Positions 20,402 to 32,350 of a DNA stretch of 64,000 nucleotides are shown in pieces. A program made the position numbers and the translations under genes. Location: contig NC_050475.1 in NCBI RefSeq assembly GCF_013373865.1, forward strand, positions 9,816,021-9,880,020. The letters run 5' to 3'. This DNA comes from Monomorium pharaonis. Its lineage: Eukaryota; Arthropoda; Insecta; Hymenoptera; Formicidae. The stretch's first letter is position 1; each line of letters starts with the position of its first letter. The notes under the pieces are model-generated. The model was given only the letters and a program-made list of their open reading frames with translations. It was not told where the DNA came from and did not search any database.

Positions 20402-23041
20402 GTAGTGATGGATTCAAGACAAGACAAGACAAGAATTCGACGTTCTTGTCTTGTCTTGACTTTTCAATACCAAGAATCACTATGTCTTGATCTTGACAGT
20501 CAACTTCTTGTCTTGATTCTTGATTCTTGCAAGATTCTTGATATTTTTATAATATCTATAAACTATATATACATGTATATTTATAGATATTATAAATTTT
20601 ATAAAATTTATAGATGTATGTATAAATTTTAATAAAATCTGGATATTGTAAGTAAAAATATTGATTTATCTACATTCTAATTTTGTTAAAGTTTTTGAAA
20701 TATTTTTTATAAAAATTATTTAAAAAATATTTTTTTAACAGACAAATATTAATTGAATACACAGAAAGAAATTCATAAAATATCAATTATTTAAATATAT
20801 TTGAACAAAAACACATTTTTAAATAAATATATATTTTTATTTATCACAATACAATTAATATTAACAAAACTATAAGTTTTGACTATATACGTTGCATACT
20901 TGTCAAAGAAATTAATATTGACTCTAATTTTTAACATTTTTCAATTTTTATTTGTATTCTTTTTAATTGATTCTATTATTTTAGAACTATGATTTATTTA
21001 ATTCTACAATGCGTTTTGTGTACGCTTGTACTTCATACTCATTGTATTTTTCTTATAGGATGAAAAAGCACACAATGATTTAATTAAAATTGTCGGAAAC
21101 TATTTTTAGTAATATAAAAATTTGACATCATAAACGATCAAACTTTTCAACTCGGAATCTTTGTATTTAAATGATTCTTTTGTTAACTAAATAAAATATA
21201 AATATTATAATTTGGAATTAGTAAACAATAAATTTGATAAAATTTTATTATAGTTAAATAATTTGTTTACATAATTTGTCAATTATAATTTTAAAAATTG
21301 TCGTTTAATACTTTGTCGTTTAATCAAATTATTAAGATTTACAATAATTTTTTCATTATTGTTAAAAACAAAATAGTTAAACATTTTTTTCATTTTAATG
21401 TAATACAACTTAGAAATAGCATTTTGTGAAAAATGAAAGATGCAAATGTAAAAATCAAATCTTTTAAATAAACATTTTAAATTTTGCTGGTCGCGTATCA
21501 TAGAACGGTAAATGTGTTGGTAAGGTCATCTCCGTGCAAAGTCTCTTGCAAACTCTCCTTTGCAACAACAAATGCGATCGCTTACGTGCGCTGTTCAATG
21601 TGATACCCAGCACGCGTTCGTGCTTGTTCTATCGTGTATCGGAAGCACTTTTAACTAAGCGTAAGTTTTATTCAGACTCATAATTATATTAGATAAACAT
21701 ATTAAGATAAACTATTTATGAAATAGGGTGTCCTCCACAAGGAAAGGAAGGAACGAATTAGTAGAGCAACTTCTCTCTAACCTGTCAGAGAAAAGTGCCT
21801 TACCTCATTCCCTCTTCTTTTTTATGGAAGACACTTAGGATTTTGGTCTTTACAAGTCGTCTATCTTAATATGCCTATGCTCATTACAGCTTGATAGTGA
21901 AATTACGTCCGCTACTCAACAAAGTGTAATACATTGATTGATATCTTATGATCGATAATTTATCATCGAATAATAACTGTGTCATTGAAAACGATAAATT
22001 ATCAAAAAAAAAAGAAACGCTTGTGATGATGAAATGGATCATCATCTTGTAGATCATTCTACAAAGAAGACTAGAATGTATAAAAGTAAGTATTATAGCT
22101 TTAAATTATTATGCAATTTGCAAATATATAGATATTTAGTCAATTAGATCAATATAAAAAATATGAAAATATATTACTTAAATTATTTTTGCAATAAAAA
22201 ATTAACCTAATCGATAAAAGTAAAGGCTGTAACATTTAATAATTTATTTAACTGATATCACACACACATAAATTGATAAATATTTAAAAAAAAATTTAAC
22301 TAGAGAATTTCTCTTTTCAGTTATTTTGTTTTAAAATAATTGACAATTTATTTACTTATATTATTGAATCCTCATATATTACAGAAACTTGTTTATATTT
22401 ATCATGATATATAAGTCAAATACTAAAAGTTATTTTTTAATTAAATTTTATAATTTATAATTATTAAACGACACATTTTTTAAAATTGTATTTGATAAAT
22501 TAGGTTCAAAAACATATCAAACTAAAATAAAATTTTATTGAATTTGTTGTTTACTAATTCTAAATTATAATATTTATGTGTAATTTGTTTAGCTAGCAAA
22601 TCATCTAACTGTAAAAATTCCACAATTGAAGAGTCACCAGAAAGTACATTGTCGCCAACATCGAATGTGTAAACGAACCAAATCTAAAGAGGAATAAAAA
22701 TAAGTTTGTTAATTACTTTGAGATTACAAAATCTAACGAAAAAAATGCTTCAAGAAATGATAAAATTGCTTTGTAAACTATGCAAGAAAAAGAATCAAAA
22801 CGTACATATAAAAATGAAAAACGCCAATACATCTGGAATTCAAAGGCATTTATCAGCATTTCACAAAAAACAATATTTTGAAATTAATCAAAATCAGAGG
22901 CAAAACTCTTCCACTTCAAATATAACAAAATATGTTACTCTTTCATCTGAAGTATCAAAAGTGAGTAATTCTTTTAACAATATTTGTGTTTTTAACAAAC
23001 ATTTTGAAAAACTAAAATAAGAATCCAATAAACTGCTTAAC

Positions 23042-23078
<37 letters not shown>

Positions 23079-25392
23079 GTTTAAAAAATTCATAATCTCT
23101 CTATTTATTAAAAATATTTTTATGTTAATACGTCTATTTTTCACATATTATTAATAAATATATCTTTACATAATATTTTATATAACATTGTTTGAGCATT
23201 TAATTTAAATTTTATTTATACACATTCAAAGTTATTTCAATTACAGAAGAAGTATTATATAAAATATCTAAAATATAGCTAATAATTACTTAATTTTATT
23301 ATTATTATATTTTTGCCTTGTATATGGTTTATATATTAATTTTTGCAATTCTTATTCATTTTCAGCCGTTAATATCTAAAGAATGTTCTCAAGAAAAATT
23401 CAACTCTCTACTTGTGGAATTAATAGCAAGAAAGTATCTGCCATTCAGTTTTTTCGACGATGATTTTACTAAATCTGTGTTTGAATATATAAATTCCGAC
23501 TTGCAAGTACCTCAAAGAAAAGCAATGCGTTCTTTGACTTTAAATAAGTTTTTCTCCATGCAGAAATCAGTTTTCAAAATTTTAAAAAACAATAAATCTC
23601 AATTTAGTTTTACTATTGATGGATGGACATCAGTAGCAAATAAATCGTTTTATGGAATAACTATTCATTTTATTGATGATGAGTGGCATCTTCAGTCTAT
23701 CGTGCTCGATTTTGTTCCCTCTCATGGTAAATATACGGGGAAAGATATTGCAAATATATTCAAAAATACAATTATGCAAAACGATTTGTCTTTAGATACA
23801 AAAATCATTGGAATTACTTTAGATAATGCCTCAGCTAATACTAAATTTATTCAGGAATTGGCCGCGTTATTACCACATATAGATGCTATTGATCAACACT
23901 TCAGATGTTTTGCTCATATAATAAACTTTGCAGTTCAAGATATTATGTCAATGCTAAAAATAAGTAATGAAGAAGTTTCAGATAATGAACTTGATGAAAA
24001 TGAAAACAATGACGTTGAAGATACCTCTACATCGGTCAATAAATTGCGTAGTCTTCTTTTAAAAATAAAAAATTCTGAAAATTTAAGTATAAAATTACGT
24101 AGATTTTGTGAAATTGTTAATTTAAAATATAATACTCCTGTGATGGACGTTAGAACTCGATGGAATTCAACGGCTGATATGCTTGCATATTGTTTACGTC
24201 TAAAACCAGCACTTGAAATGTTTTGTGATAATATAGAAAACTTAAAAAACTTAAAATTATTAAATGAAGAGTAGTTGCTAATTAAAAAAATCTATACTTT
24301 TTTCCACGACTTTCAAGAATTCAGCACTACTTTAGGTGGAGAGAAATACGTGACTCTACCAAAAGTTGTAGTTGGTTTTAATCTATTGATCGATAAAATT
24401 GAAAAAACAATTTTAAATTTAGATTTAAAAGAAAGTCGATCAAAATTAGATGAATCGCTACTGTTGGCACTGCAAGCAGGGAGGGCTAAAATGTTAAAGC
24501 ATTATATTAAAACTAATTGGATTTATTGTGTAGTTCTTATTCTTGATCCTAGACACAAAATTGAAACTTTTAAGAAAACTGTATGGGGAAACGAATTACT
24601 TGAAATATCAAAACAAAAATTTGAAACTATTTTCAAGGAAAAATATTACATACCTAAAACACAATTTCAAGAATGCGATATAAATGAAGAAATGTATCGT
24701 AAAGATGTTGATACAGACGAATTAAGTAATGATGCTATTGATTTCAATATACTCTTTGAAAAGCATCCTGAACAACACTTAAATTTGGAAGATGATTGGC
24801 AATATGAAATAGAGTCTTATTGCAATGAAAAACAGATTGGTTATAAAGATGATATACTTGAATGGTGGAAAAAAAATAGTGATCGATATCCATGCCTATC
24901 TCGAATGGCCCGTGATTTTTTATATTCCTGCTACGTCGGTTCCATAGGAGAGATTATTTTCGAGAGCGACACTTTTTATTCGTAACCATCGCAATAAAAT
25001 GAATGACGATTCAGCCAGAAGTCTGATGTGTCTTCAATCATGGTTTACGTGCAATTTAAATGAAAAAATTCGTTCTTATGATAAAGATGTATAAGATGTA
25101 TAAGATTTTTTTATAAAAAATTTTCATATGTGTTATTGAAAATTTTAATCAAATTTTATGTATTTTAATTATACACATATACTACACACATACATACACA
25201 CACACACATAAAATGTATAATTAAGATTTCTTGTCAAGAATCAAGAATCTTGATTGATTTTTTTTTATCTTGAAGTAGTAAATCTTGTCTTGTCTTGATT
25301 TTATCAAGTACAAGTAATTGGTGTTTTTGTCTTGAAAAATCAAGACAAGACAAGACAAGATCTTGAAATTCTTGTCTTGCCGTCCATCACTA
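20402..25392 (+). mobile_element. hAT transposon with intact ends and exact 8-bp duplication
   Basis: Flanked by identical GTGCAGCT (20394-20401 and 25393-25400), the 8-bp target duplication of hAT elements. The ends read (G)TAGTGATGGATTCAAGAC... and ...TCCATCACTA. Subterminal regions at both ends are rich in CAAGACAAGAC and its inverse, likely transposase-binding repeats. 4,991 bp, with a plus-strand multi-exon transposase gene at 22034-25094. An internal inverted pair (21196-21260 with 22505-22580) hints at a nested insertion. A GC-richer patch at ~21490-21660 followed by GTAAGT at 21661 may be the promoter and 5' exon. Confidence 0.93.
22034..25094 (+). pseudogene. hAT transposase gene, three visible coding exons, decayed
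   Basis: Exon a 22034-22085 (MDHHLVDHSTKKTRMYK, donor gtaagt); exon b 22593-22960 with a BED-type zinc finger (CKLC ... GIQRHLSAFH), donor gtgagt; exon c 23366-25094, acceptor ttttcag. Exons a/b and b/c join in phase. Exon c holds the RNase H-like core: TIDGWTSVANKSFYG, GITLDNASANT, RCFAHIINFAV, RTRWNST, LDPRHK, and the C-terminal dimerisation block SRMARDFL...PATSVPSERLFS. It would bind the ends and cut and paste the element. Defects: at least two frameshifts in exon b, one in-frame TAG at 24272-24274, and one frameshift near 24920 in a T-run. Otherwise every hAT motif is readable, so decay is recent. Confidence 0.9.
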
Positions 25393-25400
25393 GTGCAGCT

Positions 25401-25990
25401 ATAACATCTTTCAAACGCGTAAGACAATTCAGAAGTAGTGACCTCAGCGTGAAACGTTAAATGACTCCGGAGCAAACGGATCAAGTAGGAGACCTCCGCA
25501 TCTCCGTCACAGAAAATCCGGCTTATCGTAGTTATCGTCCGCCTAGTCACTGAAGGAGAGTGTGTCACGTCGCTACTTCCGGCGCAGTTACGCCGGCTAA
25601 TCACAAATAATTTATAATTGCCGAGAATAAGGACTAGAAAGACCACCGAGTGCTTCTTCATGATTGAGACGAAGTGAAGCCGCTGCGCGTAAATGGTGGA
25701 AATGACGGCTAGTTGGCTGTTTCCTCATTTGTCGTCGGCTCCGACGATGGATAGACACCCACGAGTCGATTTAAGAGATTTTGCGGAATCCCAGTCTACG
25801 CGCGCGCGAGAGAGACAAAGACCGCCACCCAGAAGATATGAGCAACGATCGTGATATGCCATATCATGGATGCTTCGCGTAAATGACTCGTATCCTCCAC
25901 CCACGCATCATCCTCGTGAGGCTCATCCTCTTTCTCTCACAGAAGGACGTCACCCAAGCTTCACATTTCCTCGCAAATAATCGCGACAAT
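25401..25990. promoter_or_regulatory. GC-richer intronic block, possible regulatory element
   Basis: Starts right at the hAT insertion site and continues ~590 bp with CpG-containing sequence (GTCGTCGGCTCCGACGATGG, ACGCGCGCGAGAGAG). No known protein in any frame. Composition contrast is the only evidence. Confidence 0.3.
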
Positions 25991-27549
25991 CGTATCGCTT
26001 TAAAGATTTGAGTTCTGAATATTGGAAATCACGTTTCTTTAATTTCAAAGTTATAAAATATTTTTAGAATTTAAATGTACTTTTCATATCTCAAAAATAA
26101 AATAAATAAGATTTTGAAAATAAAGAAATTTATACACATAACGTTCTTGTTTTAAAAATATTTTCATTTTTGAAATGTTAAATATTAAAATAAGACGTGT
26201 GACGTTAAATAGATATAATTTGCTTATATGAAGAAATTTTGTCAAGAATAACGTAAAGAAGATCGAAACTACAGATATGTGTCCATATATATATGTATAT
26301 ATGTGTACTGTTATCTTAGATATTAAGTAGATGTAATTTTCACTTTAATAAATTGTTAAAAAGATTAACATAAGAGATTTCCAAAGCTTTTGTTATCCTG
26401 TGATGTTTTTAACAAGCATTGTATGTGTTAAAATAAAGGTAAAACAATTATTAACATTTTTTAATGATCGAAAAATTTATTGCAACAATAGTTTAATTTA
26501 AATTAAGTTAATTTATATGAAAATATTAGAGGAGAGAAGGCGGTTATGTACTAGATGTGGGGTTATGAAATTCGCGATATCTTGTGTACTTTGAGTTCTG
26601 GGGATAACTGTCTGAATCACTTTTTTACATACTGTTTAGATGTTATAACATGGCCACTGGTCATTAGTATTTGTTTTGTTATCATAAAAGCTTTCAAAAA
26701 GAATTTCAGTATTGCAAGTAGCCGAAAGTTCTATAGATGTCTATTCTTTACCTTTTATATTTTGAGAAATATGTCGGGTATTAGTTTTTTAACGTTAGTG
26801 TAGTTTGAAGGGTTTGTATATAGCTTTCAAATAATGTAATTGAAATTAATGTTTAACGTAATGTGTGCATGCATTTAACATGTAAAATTATACTGTTTGC
26901 GTTAGGGTTTGCGTTTATAAATTCTTGCAATTTGTTGCAAGTCTGAGTCCCATAATCTCTTCCCGCGTAATACTTTTTATAATATTTTTACTTAGCTAAT
27001 ATTGTTTGTTATAATAATTTTATAGTATTTCTATAATGCGCAAAGTCGCAAGAAAAGGTTTCTATATTAATACTTTTGATTCTTTTGTATGATACTATAT
27101 GTACAAAAAATTGATACTTTTGTGATACTGATATGTAAGATTCGCCAAATCAAGAGCATTGATTTTTCATTTTTTAGAAATAAAAAGAATTTTGAGAATA
27201 TTTATTGATAATGTTCCATATTCCCCTACAAGTTCCATAACAGCAATTTTTTTCCCTTTTTAGTAAATGGTTAATTGTTCGTCATGTATATTCGAAGAAC
27301 TTCTGCTTACAACATGATTGGTAAAACTCTATAGGTAACAAACTTATATCAACAAGAATTGTGTCACACAAATTTTTATTGAATTATTTAAATATAACAA
27401 AATGGTGGTTCATCCCCTTCTCTCTTCTATTATATAATTACTATACTGCTAATAATTAATATATTAAATTACTATAAAATTAATACTTAGCTATTAGATA
27501 TGAAAAACGTCAAAGTTTAATTTTGCACTTAAAATTTCCAACACGCTAA
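25991..27549. other. AT-rich intronic sequence, nothing recognised
   Basis: An 82-codon frame at 26555-26803 resembles no family I know and has no splice or composition support. No repeats recognised. Confidence 0.4.
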
Positions 27550-27831
27550 AGACTAAAAATAATAATAGGGAAGAATATAAAATAAAAAGTATATGATTTT
27601 TTTTATTTAAATGTATCTATACAATTTATAAGAATTATAAATATAAAAATTTTGAATTTTTTATTACGATTAATAATTAAAATTAATAAATAAAGTACTG
27701 TTATTTTCAAAAATTTTTACGTGACTCATAAACGCTCAACGATTGGCTGTTGCTGTCGTGACGTCATACCATTATTTCGAAAAGGATCACTAAATCTTTA
27801 TTTTATTAAATAATTATTTATTATTATGGAA

Positions 27832-28161
27832 ACGGGATTTGTTAAAGTTGAAATCAAGAAATTTACCTAAAATTGATATATTTATGGTGGCTGAATTTAT
27901 CAAAACTGATAATAGATTTAACGCAGCAGAAATAAGATTGGTTAAAGCATCTTTGTAAGTACAATATATGTATGTACATATGTGTGCATATGTATAATAA
28001 TAATTTTAAATAATATATATTCTTTTATTTCAATATTATTGGACATTAAAAGTTTTTTAATACAGATCATCTCGAGAACCTACGGCGATACTGCTATAGG
28101 TTATATTTGTTTACGTAGAGAATCTTTACGTTGTAGAAAGCGTACGTTTATTTTGCAAGTA
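27832..28161 (+). pseudogene. Fragment like the N-terminal region of THAP/YqaJ/SWIM transposon proteins
   Basis: Exon piece to 27954 reads WKRDLLKLKSRNLPKIDIFM-VAEFIKTDNRF and ends in GTAAGT. After acceptor tttaatacag the 28066 piece reads SRTYGDTAIGYICLRRES. From memory, insect proteins with a SWIM-type zinc region and YqaJ-like nuclease domain contain a K-SSR-YGD-AIGYV-V-RE segment after a similar LP-hydrophobic stretch. The two pieces are out of phase by one base at this junction, so the copy is probably broken. Assignment by motif memory only. Confidence 0.45.
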
Positions 28162-28201
28162 TAACTTTAAAATGCAATCGGTAAAAAAATTATTTACTTA
28201 C

Positions 28202-28384
28202 ATTAAAATGATCTTGACAACAGTAATAATTTGAATTTGTTGGTTCATCTGCTCGATGAGCTACTTTGAAACCATAGCTTGCGTCTTTCCTTATTCTCTG
28301 GCACGGAAAAATACTTTTTCCGAATGTATCATCTGTGTATTTGAACACAGGGGCACAAAACGTCAACGATACAATTTTTCTCAC
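28202..28384 (-). pseudogene. THAP-like zinc-finger exon, decayed
   Basis: ATG at 28384; reads FCAPVFK, KSIFPCQRIRKD, AHRADEPTNSNYYCCQDHFN and ends at a consensus donor gtaagt (28201 down). THAP domains (C2CH) have a spaced N-terminal Cys pair, a FP block, and C-X2-H in a [C/V]CxxHF motif; YCCQDHF fits the last. The second Cys of the first pair is Phe and the conserved Trp is missing. THAP domains bind DNA in P-type and related transposases and derived host proteins. Confidence 0.5.
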
Positions 28385-28679
28385 TCATAATGTTATTTTT
28401 CTTCGCAAAAAATAATAAATTTTTAATAAGTGCCTAATATCTTTCCCGTGTTGTTATGACTGAGAAACGGTATGACGTCACGTAGATATCGTCTGCTAAT
28501 GGCGCGTTTTAGACCCGTTTGAAAGTCGTAATTTTTAATAATTTTCTTTTCTGGTAAACTTTGCTTTAAAAAATCTAAGAATAAAAATTACTTTAAAAAA
28601 CATATGCAAACTTTCAAATAAAAATATTTTTTTTTAATTGTATTTTTCCCTATTGAGGCTGTTTTATTTTTAGTCTTAA

Positions 28680-29008
28680 TTTTATATAAAAGGATACTAG
28701 AATTGTTCAAAAACCAATGCCCCACTTTTTTTTAATTGAAAACTTTATTCAATATAAATAAAATTCACACTCAGCAAAGGTACATGTTTTATTCACACAT
28801 GTTATTTCTCTACAAATTTTTTATTTATTTCTATGGCCTTGAGTTATCAGAACAAGGAGGGCATGTATGCCATCCTTGTACCGGCTTATTCTGTAATTCT
28901 TAACGATAGTTTGTTTTAGTGTCACTGTGTACACAAATAAATTTATGTAATATTTCCATTTTAACAACTTTTTACGTTTATATTATAAATATTAAAAATA
29001 TTCAATAG
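28680..29008. other. AT-rich sequence, nothing recognised
   Basis: No gene; small palindromic CAAGGAGGGCATGTATGCCA at ~28853. Confidence 0.35.
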
Positions 29009-29016
29009 ATTGTAAT

Positions 29017-29748
29017 CAGTGTTGGGTAAGATACTTTTAAAATGTATCTCAATACAGATACAGATACTTATAAAAAAATATATCTAGATACAGATACAGA
29101 TACACAAATCAAAATGTATATAGATACAGATACTCAGATACTTTAAAAGTATCTCAGATACGTATCAGATACTCTTAAATTATTCAAATAAAAAAATCTG
29201 AAAAATTTAAATGTTTGTGCGCAACACGAAAAGCGCATTATCAAATAAATAATTACATTTTTGTGTTGCGCATAAATACCTGTCGCTGAACTCTTACTGT
29301 CTTTTCCGAATTTTTTATTTGTTTGTTGAGTTGTTGAGTAAACTTGCGTTTCTCGTCTTTTAAATTATATTTTATTGTAATAATAATAATAATATTAATA
29401 ATGTATGTAATATGCACAAAATCTAATGATTCTATAGACTAGATAGCAAAGTTATTTCATACATAAGTACTATTTGCGCAAATCTAAATGACGCTATCGA
29501 CAGTAATAGCAAATCAAAAATGACCTTAAAAAAACATTTTTTTCCCAATAAAGACAAAAAGTACGTGAAAATGTATTTGAAAATGTATCTGAAAATGTAT
29601 CTGAAAAGCAGTTCAGATACTGTGTTTTGTATCTAGATACAGATACAAATACTCTAATTCAAATGTATCTCAGATACCGGTTCAGATACACAAAATGTAT
29701 CTCTATACATGTATCTAGATACATGTATAGAGATACTACCCAACACTG
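29017..29748. mobile_element. Non-autonomous hAT (CAGTGTTGGGTA) with exact 8-bp duplication
   Basis: Ends CAGTGTTGGGTAAGATAC and GTATAGAGATACTACCC-AACACTG; ATTGTAAT is repeated exactly at 29009-29016 and 29749-29756. Subterminal arrays of GATACAGATAC/GTATCTGAAAATGTATC. No coding remains. 732 bp. Confidence 0.95.
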
Positions 29749-29756
29749 ATTGTAAT

Positions 29757-30159
29757 ATAATGATTGGCATTGCTGTCCGTCTGCGCGAGTCATGTATGTA
29801 CGCGTTGGTAACTGCCATCGCTCAACTATACATCTTTGTCATTAAATATTTTTTTACAATATTCGGCATGGTACAATTATGAATGCGTCATTAGGAAGCT
29901 GATGATTCCTGCTTCCAGTACCTAGTTTTTGAATGAGAAATCTAGTTTTTGTAAGAATTAATAGTATCATTTCCGGCAACAAATCACAAATTTGCCATAA
30001 GAGCTATATATGTTAAGAATCCATTTTTCGAAAATCTTTTACATTCAATCAGCAACCTGGTCTAAAATTTATCGAGAAAATTTATCCATGAATAGTGTTT
30101 ACGAGTTTCATTCGATTCTCCAGTTTTTTTATTTACATGAAAGAACCACCTTAAGGACT
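29757..30159. other. Intronic sequence, nothing recognised
   Basis: Slightly GC-richer at 29760-29830, then AT-rich. No gene or element. Confidence 0.35.
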
Positions 30160-30355
30160 CTTTAAGGACCAAATGGACACTTTTGTATGCAACTTTTATC
30201 GCCATAATTTCTTATTTTGAAGCGGAAAAAATTGTATGAAGGTCATTATGTTTTCCGGATTGCTCTTTCAGTCAGATGCAGTCGTCAGAATTTCGAAAAT
30301 TTTGTTCAAAATTACAGCTCAATTTTCAACAAAAAATCGAAATTTTCACAAATTG

Positions 30356-30437
30356 CTTCCAATAGAAAGAACTTCCGGATACATGCCGCGTCCTGGTACA
30401 GCGTTGCGCCGACGTTTCGCAAACGTTTCACGAATTG
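30356..30437 (-). repeat. ~82-bp Penelope/hammerhead-like insertion in left foldback arm
   Basis: Absent from the right arm and bordered by CACAAATTG and CACGAATTG. Contains TACAGCGTTGCGCCGACGTT-TCGCAAACG, nearly the same as 17671-17696. On the minus strand this is TTTGCGAAACGTCGGCG-CAACGCTG, the 3' half of a hammerhead-like motif. Confidence 0.55.
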
Positions 30438-31177
30438 TTTTTCTTTAATTTGTAATTTACTACCATTTATGCTTTTTGAAAATCACCGAACGTGGATGTA
30501 TCGCATCCTATGTTTACGGTTTTGAAAGGTATGCAGTTTTTTTTTAATCAAGATGGTGGAAACAAAATGGAGGCTAAGTGAACATTTCTCGAAATTCTTT
30601 CTGCTGAATTTTAATGCAGTTATAAATGAAAAATATAGAACTTTGCAGATTTCTTGAATCAAAATAATTTTTTTCAGAAAAAAATGACTAATCCAAAATG
30701 GCAGTTTAAAAGTTATATTATGGTGGTAAAAATCACCATAGAAAACCTCACTAATATCGTTAAACTCAATCGAAAAATAGTTGGTTTTCACTAATACATG
30801 TGTATACATCTATGTAAGTGTCTATGTATATGTGCGCGTGTGCGTACAAATATATATGCGTTTGCAGTTATGCATTCACGGATACATATTCATATATACG
30901 ATATTGATAAATCGAGCGTTTGCGGTTCGACCAATTTTAGCATCTTCGAATGCGTCGGATAATTTTGTGAATCTTATTCACATTCACTTCTTTGTGGTAA
31001 GATTCGGACAACAGTTATGATTGTAGATGGCTAAGAAACGTGAAAAAATACATGTATCCGTGAGTGCAAAACTGCAAACGCACACGCGCACATATACATA
31101 AGACATATACTTACATACATATTTACACATGCATTTGTGAAAAGCAACTACTTTCAGATTAGATTCAACAATATTGT

Positions 31178-32350
31178 CAGGGTTGGGCAATTACTTTTTA
31201 AAAGTAATGCGTTACCGTTGCCGTTACTTTCAGTAAAAAGTAACTCATTATCGTTATTTAAAAGTAACGTTTAATAATACTGTTACTTATCGTTACCTTT
31301 TTTTAATTCTAAGATAAGATTAAAGAGTGCTTTAAGAAAGGATGTAAATTGAAAATAAAGTAGGCAGATATTTTATCTCTAAATATTTTTAGAGAGTACT
31401 GATTAGTTAAAAAGTTAAAAGTTAATAAAGTTAAAAAGTTAATGACTTTTTATTTAAATAATATTATAAATTAATTTACAAATAAAATATTAAGTTTATT
31501 TGATGATCAATATTGTAATTATATTGGTAATTTAATATCAATAAATTATATGGTTTTTTAATTAAATATAAATAAAACTTCTCAAAATTAACTTTTACTT
31601 TAACTTGAGTTAAATTAATTTTAACGTAAATTTAACTGAGTTAGTTTTTTATTTATGTAACTTTTAACTTAACTAAATTAAGTTTATAATCCATTAATTT
31701 TAATTTAATTTTAATTTAGTAAAAAAATATATCAACTCACCAAAACCCTGCAAAAAAATTAATAAATTATAAAATATTAATAGAAATATTATATTTTTAT
31801 TAATATTTTATAATTAATTCTTTGCAGTTTTTTGTGCCTAATAGCATAAATTATCGCCTACTTTATAGATGATAGTTCACAGTTTCCACTATTTCTAATG
31901 ACATACTATAAATATATCAATCAAAATAAAGCATTTTCATTGTGTCACTAAATGTTAACGCTATGATCCAATGTTCACTGCCAATATTGAAAAAATATAT
32001 AAAATATATAAGAGCCATTGCTCGTACATTTTCATGACCGCGGGCATAAGAAATTGAACAACACGATTAATTAATTCGGCTGAACGGGCTAAACAAAAAA
32101 ATGCGATTGGTTGAAATCTTACAATTATGTAAATGCACGTGTAATGGCTATAACGTAAACTATAGATTTTCAACACTAGTAGTGAATATTGGAACGCAGT
32201 CTAAATAGTAATGATAAAATAACGATTAATTTCGTTACCGTTACAAAAGAAAATGTAACGTTGTTACTTTTTCGTTACAAATAAAAATAAGTAATGGCGT
32301 TACTAAATCGTTACCGAAAATAAGTAACGATAATAGTAATGACGTTACAA
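31178..32350. mobile_element. Non-autonomous hAT (CAGGGTTGGGCAA), right end degraded
   Basis: Left end CAGGGTTGGGCAATTACTTT followed by GTTACCGTTGCCGTTAC arrays. The right subterminal arrays (GTAACGATAATAGTAATGAC) are intact but the CCCAACCCTG terminus is replaced by GCTTTACCTTGG. Flanks AATATTGT and GTATTGGT look like a diverged 8-bp duplication. No transposase remains recognised. Confidence 0.7.

Larger units (their letters stand above)
27550..28676. mobile_element. Long-TIR element with THAP-like and YqaJ/SWIM-associated fragments
   Basis: Left end AGACTAAAAATAATAATAGG pairs with right end ...TTTTTAGTCT; inverse matches recur inward, finishing with exact 14-bp CGTGACGTCATACC / GGTATGACGTCACG (27757-27770, 28469-28482). 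TAA flanks both ends (27547-27549, 28677-28679). Inside are a plus-strand fragment (27832-28161) and a minus-strand THAP-like exon (28202-28384) facing each other. 1,127 bp. The outer TIR is degenerate, so exact ends are uncertain. Confidence 0.55.

Noticed and set aside
26555..26803. 82-codon hydrophobic frame
   Set aside because: No start context, splice site, or family match; AT-rich DNA often gives such frames.
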